NCBI RefSeq assembly: GCF_041296385.1
Contig: NW_027184085.1
Coordinates: forward strand, 52,667,109 to 52,731,108
Origin: Aphelocoma coerulescens
Taxonomy: Eukaryota > Chordata > Aves > Passeriformes > Corvidae
Reading direction: 5' to 3'
Length of the DNA: 64,000 nucleotides
Shown: positions 37,241 to 49,000 of the stretch, in pieces
Position numbering within the stretch: position 1 is the first letter of the stretch
Layout of the letters: each line of letters opens with the position of its first letter
Notes under the pieces: model-generated
What the model was told of the DNA's origin: nothing
Database searches by the model: none
What the model saw: only the letters and a program-made list of their open reading frames with translations
Made by a program: the position numbers and the translations under genes

Positions 37241-38439
37241 ATAATTTATATCTTTACCTGGAGCTGGTCAGTATTTGTCTCCTTATCCTGCTACTTTGCT
37301 GATTACCCTTTCCTTTTTTATGATAGGTGACAGAAACAACATTGCAAAAATTTGTTTCAGCTCTGAGATCCGAGTTCCTGCAAGGCATTAGGTGTTCATC
37401 AGTTGACTACAGTTGTTCTGGTAATTGAAGAGCCACCCTTAATCCTGACAGTGAATAATTCTAGTCTTCTTTTATTTTACTGTGCTATTCGTTTGCCTCT
37501 GTCCCTTCCCCATCTCTTGGGAAGGAAAACAAAATCTTGACTAGCTGCCTGAAGAGCAGGAAGAATCAAGAGCAGTTTCCTGAAATTCCTGAAGAACTTG
37601 TAAGCAAAACCCCTCTTTACAGAAGTTTTCAGTCATGACCCTGGGGGTGAGGGGATGAGATAGAAGCCTTCCAGGAAGGTCTTACAAACTGAGGGAAAAG
37701 AACCCCTAATTTTTTCTAATATATAGGTAGGTCATGCAAGCATGAGATTTCCTCACTGTGAAGAAAACTACCTGTCCACAAAAACAGTATCCTGATACTT
37801 GAAATTGAAGAATAGTCAGGGTTTTAAAGCTTTATCACAAAGATCATTTGCTCTGTGCTGTTAAGCTTGAAAGACACTTAACATAACTCAAGTTTATAAA
37901 GTAGTCTTCAGCTGGTGATGTTGTAGGCAATCACATAATTTCATTTCAGATGCAGCTTGTATATTTGTTAGGCAAATTGCACGTGTGTTATGTTGAGTGT
38001 GGGACTTGTGACACTCTGTCGCTTGTCCCATATATCTGTGTCAATGATGTAAAACAGCCACACTTAGATGAAAAGCCAAAAAAACCCAGTATACACTCTT
38101 GTGGGAATGAAGGAACCTGCAGTTTCAAGTCCTTTCTAAATTTGTGTAAAACTGATACAATTCCAAACGTATGTTTGAAATTTTTCCTTGTTTTCATGTT
38201 TTGACAATACATATTTCAGTATGTTGATACCTGCAAAGTTAAGAAGAACCCCTAGTTTCCCAATATAGTAAGTTCCTGCAAGTGGATGTGCAGTTGAGCA
38301 GAGGCAAAATGTTTTACTAATATCAAGCAACATATTATGCTTACTTTGAGCAGTTGTAGCACTTATTGAGATTTGTTATTACATAAGCGAAATAAAGTGA
38401 GTTCAGTGTTAACTGGACTGATTGGCCTAATTGAAAATT

Positions 38440-39400
38440 GTTCCTGGCATTGTGCTTTGGAGAAGGGGATAGTGAGGTTGACAGTGGGATCAAGGGCACC
38501 CTCAGAAAATTACTGATAACACCAATCAGTGTGGGGCACTCGACATCATGGAGGGAAATGGTGTCATCCAGAGGGACCTGGGCCGAAGCAAACCTCATGA
38601 AGCAAGAGGAAGTGCAAGGTCCTACACCTGAGTCTGGGCAAGCCCAAGTACACTTAGAGGTTGTATGGAGAAATGACTGAAGCAACCCTGTGGAGAAAGA
38701 CTTGGGGTAGTGATTGATGAAAAACTCGAGCTGGAAGTGTGTGCTCACAGCCCAGAAAGCCAATGGAATCCTGCACTGCATCCAAAGCAATGTGGCCATC
38801 AGGATGAGGGAGAGTATTCTACGTCTTCACTCTGCTTGTGAGACCCCTCCTGTGTACAGTTCAAGCGCCCCCAGCATAGGAAGGATGTGGAATTTCTTAT
38901 GTAAGTTGTGGAACTTGTGGAACTCTGGACGTGGAGCAAATCCAGAGGAGGCCTCAAAGTGGATAAGAGGACTGGAACATGTCCCCGATCAAGACAGGCT
39001 GAGACAGTTGTGACTGTCTGGAGAAGAGAAAGTTGCGTGCGGACTTTATAGCAGCCTTTCAGTATCTGCAGGGAAACTACAAGAAAGGCTGGAGGGGCAC
39101 TTTTCATCAGGAATTTTAGTGATAGGACAAGGCTTAATGGGTACAAACTGAAAGAGGTGAACCTTAGGTTAGATATTAAGAAGAAATTCTTTACTGTGAG
39201 GGTGGTGAGGCACTCACTAGAATAGGTGGCACAGATGTGGATGCCTCATCCCTGGAAGTGTTCAAGGCCAGGATGGATGGGGTATTGAGTAATCTGGTTT
39301 GATGAAACGTGTCGCTGCCCAGAGCAGAGGGGTTGGAACCAGATGATCTTTAAGGTTCCTTCCAACCTAAACCATTCTATGATTCTGTTTTATGATTCTA
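38440..39400 (+). mobile_element. CR1 LINE, ORF2 C-terminal half and 3' end
   Basis: This plus-strand, 5'-truncated CR1 runs from the reverse transcriptase palm to the 3' terminus. Coding remnants include a region equivalent to the catalytic box (reading ITDN near 38505, where the family has FADD), then AQKANGIL near 38750 and IRGLEHV near 38965, spread over several frames by indels and stops. The 3' part contains AGAAATTCTTTACTGTGAGG (39182-39201), CCTGGAAGTGTTCAAGGCC (39252-39270) and GATGATCTTTAAGGTTCC (39342-39359). It ends with two TATGATTCT-like tail units at 39400. It is the longest CR1 piece here and is inactive. The open frames at 38341-39146 on both strands are fragments or shadows of it. 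Confidence 0.95.
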
Positions 39401-42400
39401 AAGGGCAGTTTGATAGCCTTGACTTTTCCCAGTAATAATGCTGAAATTGTAAAAGAAATAAAATTGTTGTTTTTGTTTCTTCTACAGCTAAGAAAAATTA
39501 TTTTGTTCATAACTTGTTATAGTTCGGGATAAATGGAGTTAATAGGAATACTTTCCTATTAAGAAACACAGCCAATGTTTCAAGATTTGTATTTGTGAAG
39601 TTGTTTTGTAGCTGGAAGCACAGTGACTTTTGCTGGGTGGTGTTTTGTGATTTCAGATGCATTTGGGCTATCTGAGTTTAATCACTGCATCTGGCCTCGG
39701 ACAAATCCAAGCCCATGATAAAGATCTGTGATCCATGATGGTTTGAGTAATAATTCTGACTACAATCCAAGTCTTCAGTTCTGCATTTCGGATTTTTTTA
39801 AATCTTGCTTCTCCTGTGATACCCAAGGAAAGTTACATCTCTCTGGCTTTTGCGGCTCCAGCAGGAAAATGGGGAGAACTCTCTATTTTGTAAAGACATC
39901 ATAATGTTTAGGACTTTAGGATCTGAGGACAATTAAGGCCACTGGGGACTTCAGTTCAACCCCCTGATGCATTGCAGCAAAGCCAGAGGTTTATGGCAGC
40001 AAGTGGAGCTCTAGTCCTTCCTGATTGTTCCCCTTCTGCATGCAGTTGTGTGCACTCACTGGGATGGGAATCTTCCAGCTTCCCGAGGTCTCTTGCTCCT
40101 CTTGCTCTCTACCCTATGTTTTCCAAGCAAATTGATCTGTGATTTTTCGTGTTTCATGGCCAGGCTTTCTCACATGCCAGGTACTTCTGTTAGCCTAGAA
40201 CAGTTTTCCAGAGAGGTTCAGTTTCATTGTCTGCATGTCAGCATTGTTGTGCTGGTTTGAGCTCAGGAGAAAATATGCTTAACTAGTGGAACTTTTATTT
40301 TGTGTCAGTTACTAGTGTCTCTGGAGCCTCCTCTGCCTAGCCCTGGGCTGCTTGCTGTTTCCTAAGCTCAGCAGTGCAGCCCAGCCATTCATGCTTACTC
40401 CTATAATACAGCCAACCATGACACAAATTGAGACAAGTTTTGTAACAATTCTCTTCAGCAGACCAAGAAAAGGGATAAAGTTGATATGTTCATATAATAC
40501 TTTAGAAGAGAGCAGCTTATCAGTGTCACTGAATCTTGAGAAAAATAAACAGGACTGCGGTAGGCGAGTAACAGTGAAGTGACAGAATGAATCACAAACA
40601 CAGCTCTCTGCATAAGTGCTTCTCTTTTAAATGAAAGGGGTTGTGCCCCGGGGATCGCTTTGTGCCAGAGGAGCAGCTGATACCAGACACTGCTGCAGCA
40701 CCAGGCACACCAGGCCCCGAGCTCACACCTGATCCTGGGGCTGCATCGCTTGTACTTGGCAATTTCCTGCACCACACAGCTATGTTAAATTGCTGTTCCT
40801 GCCTGGAAAAACCAGCTGTGTCAATTTCAGCTCCTTTCAGAATGCAAGCTAAAAATACCCTAAAACCTAGCATTTGAAGGGACAATGTGCTTAGGGAAGA
40901 GAGTGTTTTCAGATTTCTGAAAGGAAAATTGAAAGTAGAGAAATGCACATAAGAACAGAAGTGTCTTTTATTGGGTTTGGTTTGCTGTGATGCTTTGTGG
41001 TTGGTTTGGGGTTTGTTTTTTTTTTTTTTAGTAAAGCTACTAAAAGTAGAGCTAACAAAGCTGATTTACAATACTTATTTTTAACCCAAAATGTAATCTT
41101 CCCACTTCAGGGTTCATGATTGTCACAAACGACAGAAAGAAACACTCTATTTGATTGCTCTATTTCAGTGTGACTAAGAAAAAACTGGAATAGAAACTAG
41201 TAAGACTGCATGGAGGTACGCATACCAGCAAACACTTTTTGTCCAGATAAGGGTCTACCTAAAAAAAAAGCTGTTGTGAATTTTATTTTGTTATCAAAGT
41301 TGTTTCTAGATTTCAGGTAGAAAGACAAATCTTTCTAGGGCAATTGTAACAAAATGATATTGAAAATTTCTATTACTGATCAATATTTCCTTTTTTTTAT
41401 TTTATCTTTTGTACTAAGAAATACATGTATTTGGCAACTTTTGGGATTCTCTCCAAGCAGTGAATATGAAAATTAAAATGAAAAACCCCTTCATTCTATT
41501 GGCTCATTATTTCATTATTATTGCAGTGGTGTGTTTGTACATTGACACAACACTAATGCACACAGAACAGTCTGGAGTCAGAGGCTGAATGTTGTATAGA
41601 ATCAGGACAGAGAGAATTTATGTCCCATAGTGAATATGGGCATTCTCACTCCTCTCATCCACACAAAAACTGCAGCTCCCTTGAGTAAAACGAAGATGTT
41701 TCCTTAGGTCTGGTTCAGGTCTCGTGGTGACAGATGAAACAAAAACAAACAGAAGAGGTTGTACTATTTCCACACAGTGCTCTGTACCTGTGGTTTGCTC
41801 ACCATGGAGATTGCAAATCTCTAATTAATTTGTGTTCCCAGTGAAATGACATAGACAGTAGAAATCTGTCCTACTAAACAAAAATACTGTTACAACTACA
41901 ATGCAGTTATCCTGCAAGAAATTAATACAGAAATTATTAATTTGGTGTGCTTCCAGATTCCTGGCAGTGATAAGCTAGTTTATATCTTTAGTACCTTGAC
42001 AATCACTCTAAATTGGACCAACCTGGTTTTCTTTGATTATGTATTGGAAAAAGGCTGAATTAAGTGAAGATCAGCTACTCTAGCATTTCAAGAGATTTCT
42101 CTTTAATTTGCCCGTGACTGAATTAATGCTGTCAGTTGAGGTTTTCATGAATCTTTTTTCTTCTTCCACTTTTTTTTATCACATTGCACCCTGTTCTGTA
42201 AAAGAGCCATATGACTTACTGAAAAGTGAAATTCTACTATTGTGACTGGCCACAGTACACATGGAGCTACTTGTAGTGCAGATAACAGTTAAAAGTTAGC
42301 TCACAGACTTTAATTGAGTTATAATTCAGATACTGCAGCTATGTTGAGAGATGTTCAGTCCTGTTAAAATCCATACCATCCAAATTACCCACTATTATTT

Positions 42401-43511
42401 TCAAGCAAAGTGCATAGTTTTTCAGATGTTATTCAGTGGCAAGGCACACCCTGTCCTGATTGCAGTGACTTCAAAGAGAGGTTTGTCACATATTGATAAC
42501 TCAATCACACTGTGATAATATATACCTTGGAAGAAGCTTTGTAGATAGCCATTGAGGTGGGAATTTTGCCTTCTTAGAGCACATTTTAGTTTGTCAAGGA
42601 AGGGATTTTTCTTCTTGGTTCCTGCTATGAGGTAATAAGATACCAGGTCTGCTACTGTTATTTTGCATCTGAAAATACCCATCACAGGTTGTCAAACACC
42701 TTTTCTGTTTTCCTGGATAGCATACATGTGCCTTCGGTTCTGTCAACAAATGAAAGTATTTGGAGCTCTGTTTTACAGATACTTCTCATACTTTTGCTCT
42801 AGCCCTGTATTTTCAATTTTCTCACAGGTATATCATACTTCCACACTTTGCAGCCTGTATAACTGAGAAGAGCTGCTCTTTCATACATTATGAATAAGAG
42901 GGTGAAAACAAATCTTAGAAAGCTCCTACATGTCCTTTCATTGCCTCATGTGTAATATAAGAAATTAGCAGTCTGATTGTTATGGATCAGAAAAGATCAC
43001 CAGGCAGAAAGAAACATATAGAAGTTTGTGCAATATTTCTAGTAAAACATATGAGGACATGGTGCAGAGTTTTGCTATGACTCCACAGAGAGGATTCTAG
43101 TTTCCTTCTCCATGTATACAATGGGTTATTAGATGTCAAAAATTGACCTATGTTTCACAGTTGATTTTTCATTGTATTAAATTTGTAGGAATGTGAAAGC
43201 TGGTGATTGCTAAATTATGTTAGCAAGAATGATCACATATAGGGCTAGAAAGGAAGTGGTCTGAAATTCATGGACATGTTTGGATTACTGCTGTGCTATT
43301 TCTATTCTCATTCTGGATATGTAAATTATTCCTTCTTTACAACTGATAGGACGGTGCATCACTGCTGATAAGCAAGGCTTCCCTTTATCAGTGCTGTGTC
43401 CTTAGAGAGTTTTTCTGGTTTTTTGGTTTTCATGAGCATTTTTTATCCCCTGCTAGGATACCCACTGTTTCATATGTCTGTTCACAGCACAGTATGCAAT
43501 CTAATTAACCT

Positions 43512-43541
43512 TTAATTGTAATTAATCATTAATTGTAATTA
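43512..43541. repeat. Direct repeat of TTAATTGTAATTA
   Basis: Two perfect 13-base copies (43512-43524 and 43529-43541) are separated by 4 bases. Each holds TAATTG and TAATTA homeodomain-type cores. Confidence 0.9.
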
Positions 43542-43550
43542 TTAGGTCAT

Positions 43551-43640
43551 CTTTAAAAAAACCAAAACCAAACCACCAAAAAACCCAAACAAAAAGCATG
43601 CTCAAAAAGTCCCCAAACCCAAACCACCACCACCAAGAAA
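43551..43640 (+). repeat. A/C-rich low-complexity tract
   Basis: About 90 bp made almost only of A and C, with phrases such as CCAAAACC and CACCACCACC. It directly follows the TAATTA repeat. Confidence 0.85.
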
Positions 43641-46000
43641 CCAACTAAACAGTTAATGTAAGAATTATCAAATATTTTTGTATATTTCCCAAAATTGTAT
43701 AAGACCTTTGCTATTTGTCACATGATCAAAATTTCTTGGATATTTATATCCTTCTGTAAGTCTCTGTCCTCTCACTTTACTTTTGTATTTATGTGTTAGA
43801 AAGGTGGTAAATACAATCCAAATGACACCTAGGCTAGTTCCTGGGCAGAGATGATGCAACTTTTACTTTTGAATTTTTTATGAATAAAATGAATATTTTT
43901 TATGAATGCATGAAAATTAAATGGTATGCAATAGAACAGGGGTCAGTTTTAAAAGATGAATTAATGGACCCAGCATGAAAGGGAAAACTCTTTTTTTTGT
44001 GTGTGTTTTATCCTCAGCAATTTAATATGGTAGATAACTGTGACAGGATGTGTGAAGTTGAGACTCTGACTAGTGTTTTCAGATCTGTGCAATGATTTGA
44101 ATGTTCAATTCCCATTAGAATTTGATGGGAGTTTCAGATACCTTTTTATATTCTTCCCTACTGGTATTGAAAGCAAGACTGTATACAAATCTCTTTGTTA
44201 CACTAATTTTTCACCCTGCCTCACCTCTTTAATAGATGTGTGTCTCTAGGCTCTCCAAGAAGACATGTGCAACTTTAAAGGCTTATTTAACTCCTGTTAA
44301 GCAGATGACCCAAGGCCATGCAAAAGATCTTGAATACTGCTGCAAAAAGGCAGATATGCACTTTAACATCTTTACCCTATACACAGGCGCCGATTCATGA
44401 GATGTGTGCTCCAATTATCTAGTGGCCTGAAATTTATTTACACTTTGTGGTTCCTTTGGTTTGCAGTAATTGCATCTCAAGTTTTATATGTGAGGAAAGA
44501 CCTAATCATTTTCTGTGTACCCTCTCCAGGCAAATGGGCTAGTCAAGACTCTTCTGTTGAGCTATTTTTGGGAGTGCTGCCCAAGGAGTTTTACTGGGAT
44601 TTTCATCAATTTGTTCTCTGATCATATCTCCTTTCCTAATTTGTTTAATTAGGAAATCAGGAAATCAGCCTCATACTCTGTGCCCTCTGGCTCTGCCTTC
44701 CTGTGGAATACAGAATTTCTGGTCCACGCCTATTGCATATCCAGGTTTGCCAGCGCTCCTCTGTTCCCTGACAGTGCCTTCCCCTAGCAGAATAACAGCA
44801 GTAGTCACTGACTCTGCCTTTTGTCAGAGTTTCAAAGCAAACACCTGAGCTGTGGCCAGGGGAGGGTTTGTTTCTGGGATGATGCTTCATTACAATAACA
44901 ACCTCCAAACTTTGTTCTCAGTCATCCATCACCCTGCTGTCCCCCCTTTTTTTTATCCCTGGTAGAGATAGCAACTACAGTATTAGTATAGTAGTATTAG
45001 TAGACCCCCAAGTATTATTTTGTCAGTATGTAATATCTCTGCAGATATGGCTATGGAATGGCTACTACACATAATTCAAATTCATCTCTGGACATTTTAC
45101 TTGCCTCAGTAAAGTGCTGTGTTTCAAAGTTTGGATTCAGTTAATAATTTCTTTAATTTAAGGAGCCCAAAACCCCTTTTCTTCCTGAAGATGTTCCTTT
45201 TACTTGAAGAAACATGAAAATGGCTTTTAAACATCCAAGTATATGTGCGTACTGTTTGTGTCCATGATAGGGATGTTGGTCACAAACGCCTAGTGGCGAG
45301 GAATTTAATTGCAGAGATAATCTCAGAACTACAAAAACTGTTGAATCTTGGACCCTATATATGCTGAGGCCCAATAAACATCATTGCTCATGGTACTGTG
45401 TAAAGTGTGGGTAAGATGCACACAGAGGCTAGCTGTTCTTCTGCTAATATTCAGCGCTTATGATGAATCACAGTGGTGTGGAATACAATCTTCAGATTTT
45501 AAGTCTTAGAATGATAATATAAATTTGAACTTAAAAAGTTATGTTACTACAGCTTATATAGCATAAGCATAATGAATATGTTTATAGAATTAATTGTATG
45601 GTAATAATTAAAAGTGGTTTTTCAATAAAGCTTCTGTAAAGCAGCAGCTCCAACTTTTTAAACAACATCTTCTTTTCAGCAGTCTGATTCCATCAGACTA
45701 GCCTATACAGAATGTTAAAATTAGGAATATGATGCTGTCCAAGTGGGCATAGTTATCTTGAAATGCTGGAAGCTGCATAATAGGGTGTATTTTCCTCAAG
45801 TGGAGTTCTTTTCCATTCTCTCATGCTTCATCTCAGTATAATCCTCAACAGGATGTCTAAACTCACAAGGAAAAGAAGACAAATTAGTGTCACTTATAAT
45901 CTCTTTCCCTGAAAAGCAAATAACCCCCTGCATTCTCAAAAGGTGATTAATGGAAGCTACCCCTGTAGAAATACTTATCAGCCAGTCCTTTCTATTTCTT

Positions 46001-49000
46001 GTGCCTTCTCTGGCAGGATTTAGTCTTGTAGTTTTTCCGCTGAGAACCCCAAAGAATTATGTGCTGCTTATCTTGCTGCCAAACCTCTTTTGCCAAAAAT
46101 CTCTCAGAAGTTCTTGTTATCTGAGGGGCATTAAAAATATTGGAACTATCTTTGTGGGACTCCTACTCTATCCCAGAGAAGTGTGTAGCATATCAGTTGA
46201 CTTCAACAGGAATGTGTTTGGTCCAATATAATTAACAGCCCAGTACCACCTTCAACATTATAGTACTTCTTCCAGAAATTGAGAATTGTTAGAGCAGAGT
46301 GGTAGTTGAAAACAGCTTTTTGCTAGACCTGTATTATACACTCTTTAAATACAGTTTATGTACATTTATTAAAATGAGACAGATCTTGAAATGAAAACTG
46401 AATGAATTCTGTTTATGTCCAGAGGACATGTAATATCACCTGTGCATATGCATGAAATGTGCTTGATGAGCCTGATCACTTTGATGGGAAATTAATATTA
46501 ATTAAATGAAACATTAATATAATTATATCTACAAGACCTGAAAAATTGAAAAGTCAGACTATTTACAGCCTGTGCTATGGTAATTAGTATCTGATGTGTC
46601 TTTTTTCCCTATTTCACCTAATTAATAATATATCAGAACTCTAATGGCATTCTAAAAGTGCTACATTAACTATGTGTTTTAAGAGCCCTTTCCTGCTAGA
46701 CTTGAATCAAATCACATTGATTCTAGGAAGATTTGAGTGCTCTTGGTCTTTCACCATTTCTGCAATGGCTACCTTGCTATTTCCTGTATGATACAGGCAT
46801 GAAGCCCAATAAAGGCACTCCTTATGATTCTTTGTCCTATTTAACCCGGTGTTGCCCTGGCCAAAGGCAAAACTTACCAGCAGTTTCTCACATCACACAC
46901 CAATGAAGAGAAGATGCAAAGTTGAAGATCTGCTTCCAACTCTGCTCTTTTCCAAGCAGAGTTAGGCATGGGGAAAGTAGTGTGTCCTGTGCTAATGGAT
47001 ACAGAGGATAACCTGAGTACTAGTGCACCCCGAGCAACTGGAGCTAAAATAATTGCCAGAATTGCAAGAAAGTGAGCAGATCTCTTATTACACATAAAAT
47101 ATGCAAAGACTGCTAGAAACAAGATTTCATTAATAGTACAGCTTCTGGGGAGATTTGTCAAATGATCCACTGAAGACATCACTTTGTTTTCTTTGGTTTT
47201 GGTGACTTCCTCTCCCTGCCCCACCACAATGTGGCTTGGTGCAGTTGAGTCACTCCTTCTCTAACACCTGTGTAGTGCTCAAGTACCTTGAAGGTAACAG
47301 CCCCACCCTAAGAACTGTGTGTGTTACCATCCTTTTTCTGCCATCAGCACTTTGTGCTAAGTAGAGCTGCAAGATGGCAGGTGGGATTTTCAAAGGCAAG
47401 TCTGCAGTGAAAAATAAACATGCTGTTGACTTAGTTGGTCTGTGTGGCACTGGTCTCAGTGGAGACGCACTCCACCTGCAGCAAGAAGAAATGCTGTGCT
47501 GTTGGTGGAATTCTCTCCCTCCAGTTCTGGATAAAATTATTACTTGGAAACAAAAACGTCATTTCTCCTTTCAGACTTCAGCCTGCTGCTCTTTAGGGAC
47601 CCAAACTGAGTGATACAGAACTAAATACCACTAAAGTTGGCTGAGAAATCTTCATTTATCTGCCTAAACACTGAAGTGAATTCAGAGTGACCTGGAATCT
47701 CAGGGGAAAAATATGTTTTTCCAGTGTATTTCTGTTAAAACTAAGTTTTCAAGTCTTTGAAGTTACCTGTTTTGGTTGGAAGTAGACATACCTAGATGGT
47801 TTAAATTCTTGCTGTTTTTACAGCATGAAATGAAGCAATACAGGAACACCAGTATTTCAGCAGCTGCAGACCAAAGACAAGCCATTAACCTGTACAACAT
47901 CTAATGATTTTTGGTCTTTTTCAGCTGAAATAAAAAGCTATTTAATCTAAAAAAAAGATAGTTAATCTCTATTTAGTTTTTTTTCTCCACAATCTGCTCA
48001 AGGGCTTGAAGGATCACCTAGTAGTTCCAGTAAAAAGATAAGGTTTTTTATCTCTATGTTGGCATTTATATTGCTGCAAGTTTTTTGCTGTGCTGCAAGA
48101 CTCTTGCTTCATATTTTAAATCATTCATCATGTAAACACCAAAAATATTGCTATTTGCAATGGAAGATTATTGCAGTTGGAGTTTTAGGAGGATGTGGTT
48201 TTGATGGGGGTTTGTTTGTTTATGGTTTTTTTCTGATTGATAATAACATGCCTAATGAGAAGGGTTTTTATTTCTTTAAAGGCACCAACTATAAGCAATT
48301 TTTCTTTGTTTTGTGTCATGGTGCTGTTCCTTCATTTCCTCTTTATGCTTTATGATGTTTTTAGAGACTGAATTATGTACCCCGTTTTCTCAGAAACTGC
48401 TTGATTCCTGACAATTGTAAAACAGAACAGACTTTTTTGTGCTGTTATGAATTCTGTAAGTACAGTAAATTGTCACACCACTTGAAGCCTAATGGAATAA
48501 TAATGATACCTTATAGCACAAAATTCATGAAGAAGGGGTTAATATGTGATGTGCTACTCATCAAGATTCTGTGGAGTCCTCATTCAGCTGAAGTTCAAGG
48601 CGAAGCTACAATAACTTTCAATTGCACCAAAAATTCAGCTTTAAATTAATTTTTACCGAATCAGAGATGTTTAGAGACGTGTAAATGTATATTCACAACA
48701 AAGAGGTCAAAGTATACAAGCTAGTTATCAACACATAATGGCAGATATAATGACAGCTGAGCAATTTTTATTTGGTCCTATTTCTGTTTTACATAAAGAT
48801 ACTGTGGATTCTTTCATCATAGTTTTGCAAAGGGCTCAGAAAAGATTTTCAGTCCACAGGGACTAGAAATTGGCTCTTCTGTCCCTAATCAGACCAAACT
48901 GCAGCTTATTTTTCTGGTTCAGCTTCTTGCTTATTCCTGTCAAACTTGGTTTCCCAGCCATTTATCCCGATTAGTTCTTTTTGGCACTTCTGTGTAAGTC

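Larger units (their letters stand above)
31641..38439. other. Unique AT-rich DNA with two exon-like frames
   Basis: This stretch is mostly featureless. Two minus-strand frames, at 32318-32575 and 35143-35343, look more protein-like than the rest and are listed separately. It also has a (GT)15 run at 35041-35070, a T17 run at 36717-36733 and a degenerate minisatellite at 37183-37240. Confidence 0.45.
39401..46000. other. Unique AT-rich DNA, no gene seen
   Basis: No exon or sure transposon is seen. 40620-40870 is richer in GC and has overlapping frames on both strands (40641-40877 plus, 40592-40948 minus). It might be part of an unrecognised LTR, since TGTGCTGGTTTGAG, an LTR-like opening, stands at 40248-40261, but I cannot confirm this. 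A T14 run lies at 41016-41029. 43550-43640 is A/C-rich low-complexity sequence. A TAATTA-rich direct repeat lies at 43512-43541. Confidence 0.4.

Noticed and set aside
38341..39146. 152- and 115-codon minus-strand frames
   Set aside because: They lie mostly or wholly antisense to the plus-strand CR1 element and are shadows.
39900..39990. Possible very old CR1 tail
   Set aside because: Only TTCAGTTCAACCCCCTG recalls CR1. The tail repeats and neighbouring motifs are missing.
46874..47227. 117-codon minus frame with a hydrophobic stretch
   Set aside because: A single hydrophobic segment is not enough to call a membrane protein, and neighbouring frames look equally open.
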